Shown: positions 28,665 to 36,345 of the stretch, piece by piece
Layout of the letters: every line of letters starts with the position of its first letter
How positions within the stretch are numbered: the first letter of the stretch is position 1
Assembly (NCBI GenBank): GCA_900319855.1
Contig: ONQC01000030.1
Location: 1 to 40,160 of the forward strand
Direction of reading: 5' to 3'
Origin: an uncultured Bacteroidales bacterium
GTDB taxonomy: Bacteria; Bacteroidota; Bacteroidia; Bacteroidales; UBA932
DNA: 40,160 nt
Notes under the pieces: generated by a model
Told to the model about the DNA's origin: nothing
Seen by the model: the letters and a program-made list of their open reading frames with translations, nothing else
Database searches by the model: none
Program-made: the position numbers and the translations under genes

Positions 28665-28817
28665 ATGAAAAGAACATTCCAACCTTCCCGCCGCAAGCGT
28701 GTCAACAAGCACGGTTTCCGCGAGCGTATGGCTTCCGCCAACGGTCGCCGCGTGCTGGCTTCCCGCCGCCGTCATGGCCGCAAGAAGCTGACCGTTTCTT
28801 CCGAAGACCGGTTCTAG
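28665..28817 (+). CDS. rpmH: 50S ribosomal protein L34
   Basis: This 50-codon gene reads [20 protein letters not shown] and continues with [20 protein letters not shown] to SSEDRF and TAG at 28815-28817. The N-terminal KRTFQPSxRKRxxxHGFRxRM and the run of Arg/Lys are diagnostic of L34, a small basic protein of the 50S subunit. It has its own consensus promoter and a strong terminator, so it is a single-gene transcript. The neighbours usual in other phyla (dnaA, rnpA) are not adjacent. Confidence 0.97.
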   Translation: MKRTFQPSRRKRVNKHGFRERMASANGRRVLASRRRHGRKKLTVSSEDRF

Positions 28818-28843
28818 GAACCGTACCTGAAGAAGGAGAATGA

Positions 28844-28869
28844 GGGTTGACGGAATGTCAACCTTTTTT
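28844..28869 (+). terminator. Intrinsic terminator of rpmH
   Basis: GGTTGAC (28845-28851), loop GGAAT, GTCAACC (28857-28863), followed by TTTTTT. Confidence 0.9.
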
Positions 28870-28879
28870 CGTATAAGGA

Positions 28880-28907
28880 AATGCCCCGGAAAAAATTCCG
28901 GGGCATT
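28880..28907 (-). terminator. Terminator-like hairpin at the end of the mannan locus
   Basis: AATGCCCCGGAA (28880-28891), loop AAAA, TTCCGGGGCATT (28896-28907) is a perfect 12-bp stem four bases after the symporter stop codon. The T-rich tract is weak on the minus strand (TTTCCTTAT), so it may act mainly as a 3' end stabiliser or work in both directions. Confidence 0.7.
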
Positions 28908-28911
28908 CTCT

Positions 28912-30273
28912 TTATTTCTTGATCGGATAAAGGCGAAGCAGGAAGACGATGAGCAGCGCGATCGCGGCCGGGAAGAGGGAGAACAGTGACCAGATCATGT
29001 GCTGGACCGAGGCCTCGTTCGTGATGGTCACGACCGTCTGTCCCGTGGCGGGATCGGTGCCGGAGACGAAGCCGGAAAGGCCCAGGAGCAGCGCGACGAG
29101 GGCACCGGAGATGGCGGAACCGAACTTCTGGGACATCGTGCCGGAAGAGAAGATGAGGCCGGTCGAAGACGTACCGTTCTGCTCGGTGGCATAGTCGGCG
29201 ACGTCGGCATACATGGACCACAGCAGCGGGGAGAAAAGGCCGATGCCGATGGAAGTGATGATGACCACGGCGACCATCATCCAGATGTATTTCGGGTCCA
29301 TCGGGATGAAGAAGAAGGCCACGGACGAGACAGCGCACAGCAGGGCCGCCCAGGAGAAAGCCTTCCGCTTGGATCCGACCCACTTGGTAAACTTCGGGGA
29401 AACGCCGCCGAAGATCATGCAGGTCACCTCCCCGAAGGTCATGAACACCGTATAGTTGATGATCAGGCCGGAAACGGTCACATCCCCGTGCAGGCAGTAT
29501 TCCAGCAGGTAGCCGGCCACGGCGTAGCGGAACCCGTTGAAAAAGTTCATGCAGATACCGACCAGCGTCAGGTAGATCCACGGTTTGTTGCGGAACAGGT
29601 CGGCGAACGGCTTGAGGGAGAATTTCTCCGCACGGACGGGTTTCAGGCGCTCCTTGGTCAGCAGGCCGCAGGCCAGCGTTCCCAGTGCCGCCAGGCCGCC
29701 CAGCAGGACACCCAGGACCGCATACTGATGCGCGGGCGTGCCGCCGACCATCTTCTGCAGGTACGGGAAGGAGAGCAGGGTGACGAAGCCCATGGCGTAG
29801 GCGCCCACCATCCGGTAGGAAGAGAACTCGTTCTTCTCGTTGTCATCGTCCGTCATCACGCCCAGCAGCGAGCCGTACGGGACGTTGACGGCGGTGTAGA
29901 CCGCCATCATGAGCAGGTACAGCGTATAGGCGTAGATGCGCTTGCCCACGGGACCGAAGTCCGGGGTGAAGAGCAGCAAGGCAAAAACGACACCCAGCGG
30001 GATGGCTCCGAAGATGATCCACGGCCGGTACGTTCCCCAGCGCGACTGCGTCCGGTCCGCCAGCGAGCCCATCAGCGGGTCCGTGACGACATCGAAGAGG
30101 CGCGCAACCAACATCAGGGTCGCCGTATCGGCAACGGTGAGGCCGAAGATGTTGGTAAAGAACAGCGGGAATGCGATCGACATCACCTTCCAGGTAATAC
30201 CGCCGGCGGCGGCATCTCCCAGGGCATAGCCGATTTTTTCTTTCAGGGTCGGTTTATCTGTCGTTTGAGCCAT
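28912..30273 (-). CDS. GPH-family sugar:cation symporter (MelB-like MFS)
   Basis: The 453-residue inner-membrane transporter has twelve predicted helices. The GPH signatures are EKIGYALGDAAAGGITWKVM at the N-terminus, and LMLVARLFDVVTDPLMGSLADRTQSRWGTYRPWI with the conserved Asp of the cation site in FDVVTDPLMG and the loop RWGTYRPWI. VNVPYGSLLGVMTDD is also typical. As the last gene of the mannan locus, 33 bases after the GH130 phosphorylase, it most likely imports mannobiose, mannosyl-glucose or short manno-oligosaccharides with Na+ or H+. The exact substrate is inferred from context. Confidence 0.92.
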   Translation of the reverse strand: MAQTTDKPTLKEKIGYALGDAAAGGITWKVMSIAFPLFFTNIFGLTVADTATLMLVARLFDVVTDPLMGSLADRTQSRWGTYRPWIIFGAIPLGVVFALLLFTPDFGPVGKRIYAYTLYLLMMAVYTAVNVPYGSLLGVMTDDDNEKNEFSSYRMVGAYAMGFVTLLSFPYLQKMVGGTPAHQYAVLGVLLGGLAALGTLACGLLTKERLKPVRAEKFSLKPFADLFRNKPWIYLTLVGICMNFFNGFRYAVAGYLLEYCLHGDVTVSGLIINYTVFMTFGEVTCMIFGGVSPKFTKWVGSKRKAFSWAALLCAVSSVAFFFIPMDPKYIWMMVAVVIITSIGIGLFSPLLWSMYADVADYATEQNGTSSTGLIFSSGTMSQKFGSAISGALVALLLGLSGFVSGTDPATGQTVVTITNEASVQHMIWSLFSLFPAAIALLIVFLLRLYPIKK

Positions 30274-30306
30274 TGTAGATGTGGTTAAATTTTCGCGAAT
30301 ATACGA

Positions 30307-31467
30307 TTATTTTGCGAGATTCCGGTCGATCAGCCGGTTCAAACGGCGCACCGTGTCGGTGGTCGTGAAGCCGTCCGGCTCCGTCTGCAGGCAGTAATCG
30401 ACCAGCCGGTCCACGTCGGAAGTCGCCACATGCATCCGCGTATCGCAGGAGGCATAGTAGATATAGACCTTCCCGTCCGGATCCGCGACCCAGCCGTTGG
30501 TAAAGAGGACATTCATCACGTCACCGACGTACTCCTCCCCTTCCGGGACCATGAAGAAACCGGCCGGTTCCGCAATGACGCGGGACGGATCGTCCAATGC
30601 GGTCATATACAGGTACAAGACATAGCGCAGGCCGCTCGCACAACCGCGGACACCATGGGCCAGGTGCAGCCAGCCCTTCGGGGTCTTGATCGGCGCCGGA
30701 CCTTCTCCATTCTTGCACTCCTTGATGGTATGGTAATGGCGCAGGTTGATGATCTTTTCCTCCCGGATCACGGCACCGTCCATGGTATCCACCAGGGCCC
30801 AGCCAATGCCGCCGCCGTTGCCGGCGTCGATGAAGCCGTCCTGCGGGCGGGTATACAGGGCATATTTCCCGTCAATGAATTCCGGATGCAGCACGACATT
30901 GCGCTGCTGGCTGCCGCTGACGATGTCCGGCAGGCGGTCCCAGTGGATGAAATCCTTCGTGCGGACCACGCCGGCGCAGGCAACGGCAGAAGAGAGGTCG
31001 CCCTTCGGCGCAGCGGGATCCTTCCGCTCCACGCAGAAGATGCCGTACACCCAGCCGTCCTCGTGCGGGGTCAAGCGCATGTCATAGACATTCGTTGCCG
31101 GCTCCCCATAGTCCGGAAGGGTCACCGGACGGTCCCAGAAGCGGAAGTTGTCGATGCCGTTCGGGCTCTCGGCCATGGCGAAGAAGGACTTGCGGTCGGC
31201 CGCCTCCACCCGCACGCACAGCAGGTATTTGTCCCCCCATTTGATGGCACCGGAGTTGAACGCGGCATGGATGCCGAACCGCTCCAGCAGGAAAGGATTC
31301 GTCTCCTTGTTCAGGTCATATCGCCAGAAAAGCGGGGCATGTTCCGCCGTCAGGATGGGGTTGCGATACCGCTCATAAACACCATTCACATAGACCGGCT
31401 CATTCTTTTTTGCCAAAAGGGCCGCATGGGCCTGTTCCAGGCAGGCCAGTCTTTCTTCAAACGTCAT
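30307..31467 (-). CDS. GH130 beta-mannosyl phosphorylase, likely 4-O-beta-D-mannosyl-D-glucose phosphorylase
   Basis: The 386-residue protein has no signal peptide, so it works in the cytoplasm. The five-bladed propeller motifs of GH130 are visible: YRNPILTAEHAPLFWRYDLN, FGIHAAFNSGAIKWGDKYLL, CVRVEAADRKSFFAMAES, and the proton-donor region PATNVYDMRLTPHEDGWVYG. Length and motifs fit subfamily GH130_1, whose member from Bacteroides fragilis turns Man-beta-1,4-Glc plus phosphate into mannose-1-phosphate and glucose. The mannobiose 2-epimerase that normally supplies this substrate is not in the window. Mannobiose phosphorylase activity (GH130_2) is the alternative. Confidence 0.9.
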   Translation of the reverse strand: MTFEERLACLEQAHAALLAKKNEPVYVNGVYERYRNPILTAEHAPLFWRYDLNKETNPFLLERFGIHAAFNSGAIKWGDKYLLCVRVEAADRKSFFAMAESPNGIDNFRFWDRPVTLPDYGEPATNVYDMRLTPHEDGWVYGIFCVERKDPAAPKGDLSSAVACAGVVRTKDFIHWDRLPDIVSGSQQRNVVLHPEFIDGKYALYTRPQDGFIDAGNGGGIGWALVDTMDGAVIREEKIINLRHYHTIKECKNGEGPAPIKTPKGWLHLAHGVRGCASGLRYVLYLYMTALDDPSRVIAEPAGFFMVPEGEEYVGDVMNVLFTNGWVADPDGKVYIYYASCDTRMHVATSDVDRLVDYCLQTEPDGFTTTDTVRRLNRLIDRNLAK

Positions 31468-31486
31468 ATGTCAGTAAGATTTCGGT

Positions 31487-32617
31487 TTACTCGTTCAACA
31501 TCAATATGTTATCACTCTCGGCGAACGCCTTGAAATCCGCCGCGTCACCCGATTCGGGCCAGGCAGCATAGAAATGACCGGGCTTGTCGTGGGCATTGCG
31601 CCAGGTCAGCACATAGGCGATCGGGAAATCCTGGATGGCAGGAAGCAAGGTACTGGTCCACCAGGACGGATCCGGGATGCCTTCGAAGCCGGTCTCGGAC
31701 AGGCACATCAGTTTCTCATGTTCCTGCGCCAGCGCGTTCATGAAGGTCAAGCTCTCTTTCATCCCCGCGATATAGCCCGCTTCCGCATCCGCAAGGGACT
31801 GGCCGCCACCGACAGACTGATAATCGTCACTCCCGAGCATGTCTACGAACTCATCGCCCGGATAGCGGCTCATGTACCGCTGCGGCGTGATCCCGGAACC
31901 CGGCGAGTAGACCCAGACGAGATTCGTCAGCCCCCGGGTGCCGGTCAGATAGCCATAGGTCATCCGGAACAGGTCCTTGTATTGCTGCTCCGAGCACAGG
32001 TTTTCGCCCCACCAGAACCAGCTGCCGGTATGTTCGTGCCAAGGGCGGAACAGTACCGCGACCGGCTGGCCATCAGCATCCTTGAGGGTCTCCAGGAAAT
32101 CGGCCGCCCGACCGAGCCATTGCAGGAAGAGGTCATGCTTCTCCCCTCCCTCGAGGATAGACGCGACGACCTGGTCGGAGGACACGTCCCAGGCGTCCCC
32201 GCCGGTCAGCGGGTTGCGCGGATGCCAGGAGAAGGTCACCACGCCGCCCCGGGCCGCATGGGTCACGGCCGCACGGCGCATCAGGTCGAAGGAAACACCG
32301 TCCAGGTTGGCTTCCCAGCCCATCTCGATGCCGCCCAGGTCAAAACCCACGATGGCCGGGAAAGCACCGGTCACCGCCTTGACATCCGAGCGTTCGAGCG
32401 GATCGTTTTTGACATCCTCAACTTTCCAGGCATGGCCGTACACCAGGTCATCCTGATGGCCGTACAGGATCTTGCCGGACTTGACGACGTCGAACAGTTG
32501 CGCCACCAGGCGGTCCTTCGGGGTCTCCATCGGTTTCACTTCTTTATTCCCGCAGGCGGCCAGGGCAACGGCCGAAGCCGCCGACAGGAGGATGATCGAG
32601 AGCTTGTTCATGTTCAT
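31487..32617 (-). CDS. GH26 beta-mannanase lipoprotein
   Basis: The 376-residue protein carries a lipobox (VALAAC, Cys 22) and one GH26 catalytic domain. ILYGHQDDLVYGH is the N-terminal family motif. Glu195 in LFRPWHEHTGSWFWWG is the acid/base and Glu308 in MCLSETGFEG the nucleophile of this retaining (alpha/beta)8 enzyme. VTFSWHPRNPLTGGDAW is part of the substrate cleft. It has no accessory domain, unlike the other GH26 in the locus. Lipid anchoring means the outer membrane, facing either the surface (endo-acting) or the periplasm (mannobiose-releasing). It starts four bases after the GH5 stop. Confidence 0.94.
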   Translation of the reverse strand: MNMNKLSIILLSAASAVALAACGNKEVKPMETPKDRLVAQLFDVVKSGKILYGHQDDLVYGHAWKVEDVKNDPLERSDVKAVTGAFPAIVGFDLGGIEMGWEANLDGVSFDLMRRAAVTHAARGGVVTFSWHPRNPLTGGDAWDVSSDQVVASILEGGEKHDLFLQWLGRAADFLETLKDADGQPVAVLFRPWHEHTGSWFWWGENLCSEQQYKDLFRMTYGYLTGTRGLTNLVWVYSPGSGITPQRYMSRYPGDEFVDMLGSDDYQSVGGGQSLADAEAGYIAGMKESLTFMNALAQEHEKLMCLSETGFEGIPDPSWWTSTLLPAIQDFPIAYVLTWRNAHDKPGHFYAAWPESGDAADFKAFAESDNILMLNE

Positions 32618-32621
32618 TTAC

Positions 32622-34208
32622 TTAAAAGGTGGGTGCGCTGTCGTAGACGCTCTGCAGGGTATAGGAGGCATCCGTAGAGGTCATGCCTTTGACCAGCAGG
32701 TCGACGACCTCCTTGGAATTGCCGATGTAAGCACCGGTCCCGTGGTTGATATAGCCATGCTGTTCCTTTCCCGTGTCAGCGGCGCCATTGTCCCACAGGA
32801 AGCCCGGCAGGCCGAAGGCATGGGCCGCTTTGGCCACATATTCCATGTAGTAGCAATAGAACTTCCAGGCCCGGGTGTCGCTCTTGGCCCGCATGGAGCA
32901 GCCGAACTCGCCGACATAGACCGGGACGTTCTTCTTTACATACTTGGTAAACAGGTTGTTGAAGACTTCCTTGACATGTTCCTCATCTCCGCCGCTGGAC
33001 TTCTTGCCGGCCGCGCCGGTATGGCCCCAATCGGACCACTGCTCGTCACCGATGGTGTAGTCGGACGGATCATAGAAATGGACGGACAGCATGATCTTGT
33101 TCGCGCTGTCAGTCGGGAGCTTGGCATATTGCTCGAAGGAAGGATTCGCCGCATAGGTCGGAACGCCCAGCCAGCGGGTGGCGTTGTTGCCGCCGGTCGC
33201 GCGGACCGCGTCCACGAAGACCTGGTTCCATTCGTTCAGGATGTTGCACTGTTTGGTCGGATCGGCCCGGAAGGCCTCGCTCCAGCCCCAGCCGCCGTCA
33301 TTGAGCTCATTGAAAGACTCGAAAATCAGCCAGTCGCCGCAGTCCTTGAACTTATTGGCAATCTGGGTCCAGACCGCCTTTATTTCTTCTTTGATCTGCG
33401 CATTCAGCGTGGAATTGGTCGCCGCATTCTTGATGTCCAGCCACTGATAGGTGTTGTCCACGCCATGGTTCTCATCATGGTGGGTGTTGACAATCACGGT
33501 CAGGCCGGCATTGTGGGCGTACTGCACCACCTCATACACGCGGTTCAGCCAGGTCTCGTCGATCTTGTAGTCCGGAGCAGGTCCGATCATCTTCAGCCAG
33601 GAAACCGGGATGCGGGCACTGGTGAATCCGGCGGCCTTCACGCCATCGAACGTAGCCTGGGTGGCCAGCTTGGCGCCATCGGGCTGCCAGACGCCTTCAT
33701 CCGGGTACCCTTCCTTCTCGCCGGCCCAGCTGCCATTGTAGTAGCCGTCGAACTGGTTGCCCATGTTCCAGCCCAGGCCGAGTTTCCGGGCCAGCTTGAC
33801 AGCGTCGTTGTCCGGCAGGACCGGATCCGGAATGACTTCCTTCCCCGCCTGGCTGATGGCAAAGGCCGCGGAGACGGCGCCGGCCTTGAAGGTCAGGGTC
33901 GCGGTACGGGTCTCATACGTTGGGTTGGCCGCCACCGTGATCTTGACGCCGGTCATCTTGAAGGTTTGGGCATCGTAGATGCCGAGCTTGACCGTCACCC
34001 AGTCCGGTGCGCCGGAGACTTCCGGGCGGGACGGAGCGGTGATATCAAGGGTGATTTCTTCTCCGGCTTGTGCGACATTCGCGGAGGCGGAGGACAACGT
34101 CACGGTCGTCGGGGCCACCGGGGTCGGATCAGGATTATCGGTATTTTCCTTCCCGCAGGCAAAGGCCATCAGCAAGGCAAAGGCAAAAGCAAAATATTTT
34201 TTCATCAT
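32622..34208 (-). CDS. BACON domain-containing GH5 endo-glycanase lipoprotein
   Basis: The 528-residue protein has a lipobox (MAFAC, Cys 18), one BACON domain (residues 35-121) and a GH5 catalytic domain from about 135. GLGWNMGNQFDGYYNGS is the GH5 opening motif. HHDENHG, acid/base Glu301 in IFESFNELNDGG and nucleophile Glu434 in PVYVGEFGCS complete the retaining site. In this locus mannan or glucomannan is the likely substrate; beta-1,4-glucan is possible, since the sequence also resembles GH5 endoglucanases. The BACON domain probably spaces the enzyme from the membrane. Its start overlaps the preceding GH26 gene by four bases (ATGA). Confidence 0.93.
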   Translation of the reverse strand: MMKKYFAFAFALLMAFACGKENTDNPDPTPVAPTTVTLSSASANVAQAGEEITLDITAPSRPEVSGAPDWVTVKLGIYDAQTFKMTGVKITVAANPTYETRTATLTFKAGAVSAAFAISQAGKEVIPDPVLPDNDAVKLARKLGLGWNMGNQFDGYYNGSWAGEKEGYPDEGVWQPDGAKLATQATFDGVKAAGFTSARIPVSWLKMIGPAPDYKIDETWLNRVYEVVQYAHNAGLTVIVNTHHDENHGVDNTYQWLDIKNAATNSTLNAQIKEEIKAVWTQIANKFKDCGDWLIFESFNELNDGGWGWSEAFRADPTKQCNILNEWNQVFVDAVRATGGNNATRWLGVPTYAANPSFEQYAKLPTDSANKIMLSVHFYDPSDYTIGDEQWSDWGHTGAAGKKSSGGDEEHVKEVFNNLFTKYVKKNVPVYVGEFGCSMRAKSDTRAWKFYCYYMEYVAKAAHAFGLPGFLWDNGAADTGKEQHGYINHGTGAYIGNSKEVVDLLVKGMTSTDASYTLQSVYDSAPTF

Positions 34209-35614
34209 TTCAAAGATGGCATGTTTTCTCTGGTAAATACTTGATCAGATGACATCAGTCTCTTCCAATAGGTTTCCGTGTTAAGAGGATAGCTCTCCAG
34301 GTCCCAGGCCAGGAACCAGTTCCAGGTTTCGTTGTCGGCAAGACACTTGGCTGGGTCCGGAATGTTTCCGCACTCGCTGACGGTTACCAGTTTCCGTCCG
34401 CCGGACAGATCTACGGCCGCCTTATATTGGCGCGCCTTTGCCGCCGTATCGTCGGCATAGATGTCCACGCCGACCATGTCCACCAGGTCATTCCCGGGAT
34501 ACCAGGCCGCATAGTCTTTTTCCGCGTTAGGGGTCGCATCCAACGTCCACACCCAAATCAGGTTGTCCAATCCATATTCCCCTTCCAACTTATCGCGCAG
34601 GAGTTTCCAAAGCTTCTTGCAAGCCTCGGCTCCTCCCCGTCCCCACCAGAACCAGGCGCCATTTGAACCATACAGGGTATAATTGCCGGCCGCTTCGTGC
34701 AGCGGCCGCCACAGGACCGGGATTCCCTCCTGCTGCAGCAGTTTCAGATAACCGGCCACTTTCTCGATATCCTGAAGAATAAAGTCGTTTTCCCAGGTCC
34801 CCGCCGTCAAGGCTCGGTTGATATCGAAGGACGTCTTGTCGCAGTAGAAATTATACCCTTCAAAATTGTATTCTTCTTTGCCTTTCTTCCAGGCAGCCTC
34901 ACTGGAAGGGACGTTCCAATGCCACATGAAAGAGACCAGTCCATTCTTCTCCCACTGCTCTTTTGCAGCAGAGATATCGTCATAGTTGACCACCCAGGAC
35001 CAACCTTCCGGTGTAGGAGAATACTGGAGGAAAATATAGTCATACCCCGCCAAGGCAGGATGTTTTCCCGTCATCGAGTAAATGGTCTCCAGGCGGTCAT
35101 TGTTGTTGGCGGTCCCACCGGACTGGACGCCGCTCAGCATCTTTTTCCCGGCCTGATCCTTCAGGAATGCATACACTTTCTTTGCAGCGGCACTGGCCTT
35201 GGCATTGGTCAGGTCCGCATCCGGGTCCGCAGGCTTCTCGGCAGCAACCTGAGTCACTTGGAAGGTAGCGGAAGCTGTTCCGGCCGTAACGGTCAGGGTG
35301 GCGGTGCGGGTCTCATAGGTCGGATTGGCCGCGACCGTCAGTTTCACACCGGTCATGACATAGGTCTGGCTGTTGTAGATGCCCTCACGCACCGAGATCC
35401 AGTCCGGAGCACCCGAAATAGCCGGGCGGGACGGGGCCGTGATATCCAACACGATTTCATCCCCTGTCTGCGCCACATTGGCGGAAGTGGAAGAGAGGGT
35501 GACGGTCTTCGGAGCGGCCGGAGTCGGATCCGGGTCCGGGTCGGCATTGCCGCCGCAGGACCAGAGCAAGGCTGCGGAGGCGGTTGCCAGCATCAAAGAA
35601 AATATCCGTTTCAT
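34205..35614 (-). CDS. BACON domain-containing GH26 mannanase lipoprotein
   Basis: The 469-residue protein has a lipobox (LLWSC, Cys 20), a BACON domain (residues 37-123) almost identical to that of the GH5 protein, and a GH26 domain from about 140. MLSGVQSGGTANNNDRLETI and PALAGYDYIFLQYS are N-terminal GH26 features. Glu307 in WRPLHEAAGNYTLYG is the acid/base and Glu414 in LVTVSECGNIPDP the nucleophile. WFWWGRGGAEACKKLW is the cleft helix. It probably cuts mannan at the cell surface. It is the first enzyme gene after the glycan-binding genes, from which it is separated by a GC hairpin. Confidence 0.94.
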   Translation of the reverse strand: MKRIFSLMLATASAALLWSCGGNADPDPDPTPAAPKTVTLSSTSANVAQTGDEIVLDITAPSRPAISGAPDWISVREGIYNSQTYVMTGVKLTVAANPTYETRTATLTVTAGTASATFQVTQVAAEKPADPDADLTNAKASAAAKKVYAFLKDQAGKKMLSGVQSGGTANNNDRLETIYSMTGKHPALAGYDYIFLQYSPTPEGWSWVVNYDDISAAKEQWEKNGLVSFMWHWNVPSSEAAWKKGKEEYNFEGYNFYCDKTSFDINRALTAGTWENDFILQDIEKVAGYLKLLQQEGIPVLWRPLHEAAGNYTLYGSNGAWFWWGRGGAEACKKLWKLLRDKLEGEYGLDNLIWVWTLDATPNAEKDYAAWYPGNDLVDMVGVDIYADDTAAKARQYKAAVDLSGGRKLVTVSECGNIPDPAKCLADNETWNWFLAWDLESYPLNTETYWKRLMSSDQVFTRENMPSLK

Positions 35615-35631
35615 CGTTTATTAATTGGATC

Positions 35632-35657
35632 CCGGAGGGAGGGTCAGCCCCCTCCGG
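35632..35657 (-). promoter_or_regulatory. Intercistronic hairpin inside the mannan operon
   Basis: CCGGAGGG (35632-35639), a 10-base loop and CCCTCCGG (35650-35657) form a strong stem between the surface-binding-protein stop and the BACON-GH26 start. No U-run follows on the minus strand, so it looks like an mRNA processing or stability element rather than a terminator. Confidence 0.6.
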
Positions 35658-35666
35658 AATAAATAG

Positions 35667-36345
35667 TTACTTCAGGGAGACGGCGGTAATCGTCACCATG
35701 TATCCCTGGATGACGAGACCGTTGTTGTTGTTCAGGTCGTCGACCATCTCCTGGGTGAGCTTGATACCCAGCGGACTTTCAGGGTTGTCAATCTGTCCGG
35801 GGCCGCCGGCCAGGTCGTCCCACTTCGTTCCACTCTTGAGCGTATAGCAATACCACTCACCTTCGGCCACGTTGGGGGTGGAATGGATATACAGGGTCTG
35901 TCCGGCCTTGACCGTGCTCCAGTCATAGCCGCCCCAGGCCAACGCCTGCAGGCCGCCCCAGTTGCCCAGTTCCTGGGAACCCGACCAGATGGTCGTTCCG
36001 TAACGAAGGTCGTCGACGATGCAGACCCGCTTGATGATTCCCATGTAACCCTGGATGACAAGGCCGTTGTTGGCGATGAGGTCATCGATCATTTCCTGAG
36101 TCAGGACAATATCGTACGGGTTCGTCGGGTTGTCGATCTGTCCGGGCGCACCGGCCAGCGGATCCCACTTCGTTCCGCTCTTGAGGGTGTAGCACCACCA
36201 CTCACCTTCGGCAAGTGCGCTCTCGGCCTCGATGCGGAGGATCTGGCCGGGCTTGACCGTACTCCAGTCATAGCCGTCCCAAGCCAACGCCTGCAGGCCG
36301 CCCCAGCTGCCCAGTTCGAAGGAACCGGTCCAGATCGGCGTGACG
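35667..36345 (-). repeat. Tandem 345-bp duplication at the end of the glycan-binding gene
   Basis: Two copies about 345 bases (115 codons) apart encode the C-terminal modules; for example, the same string AACGCCTGCAGGCCGCCCCA starts at 35941 and at 36286. Boundaries are approximate. Confidence 0.85.
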
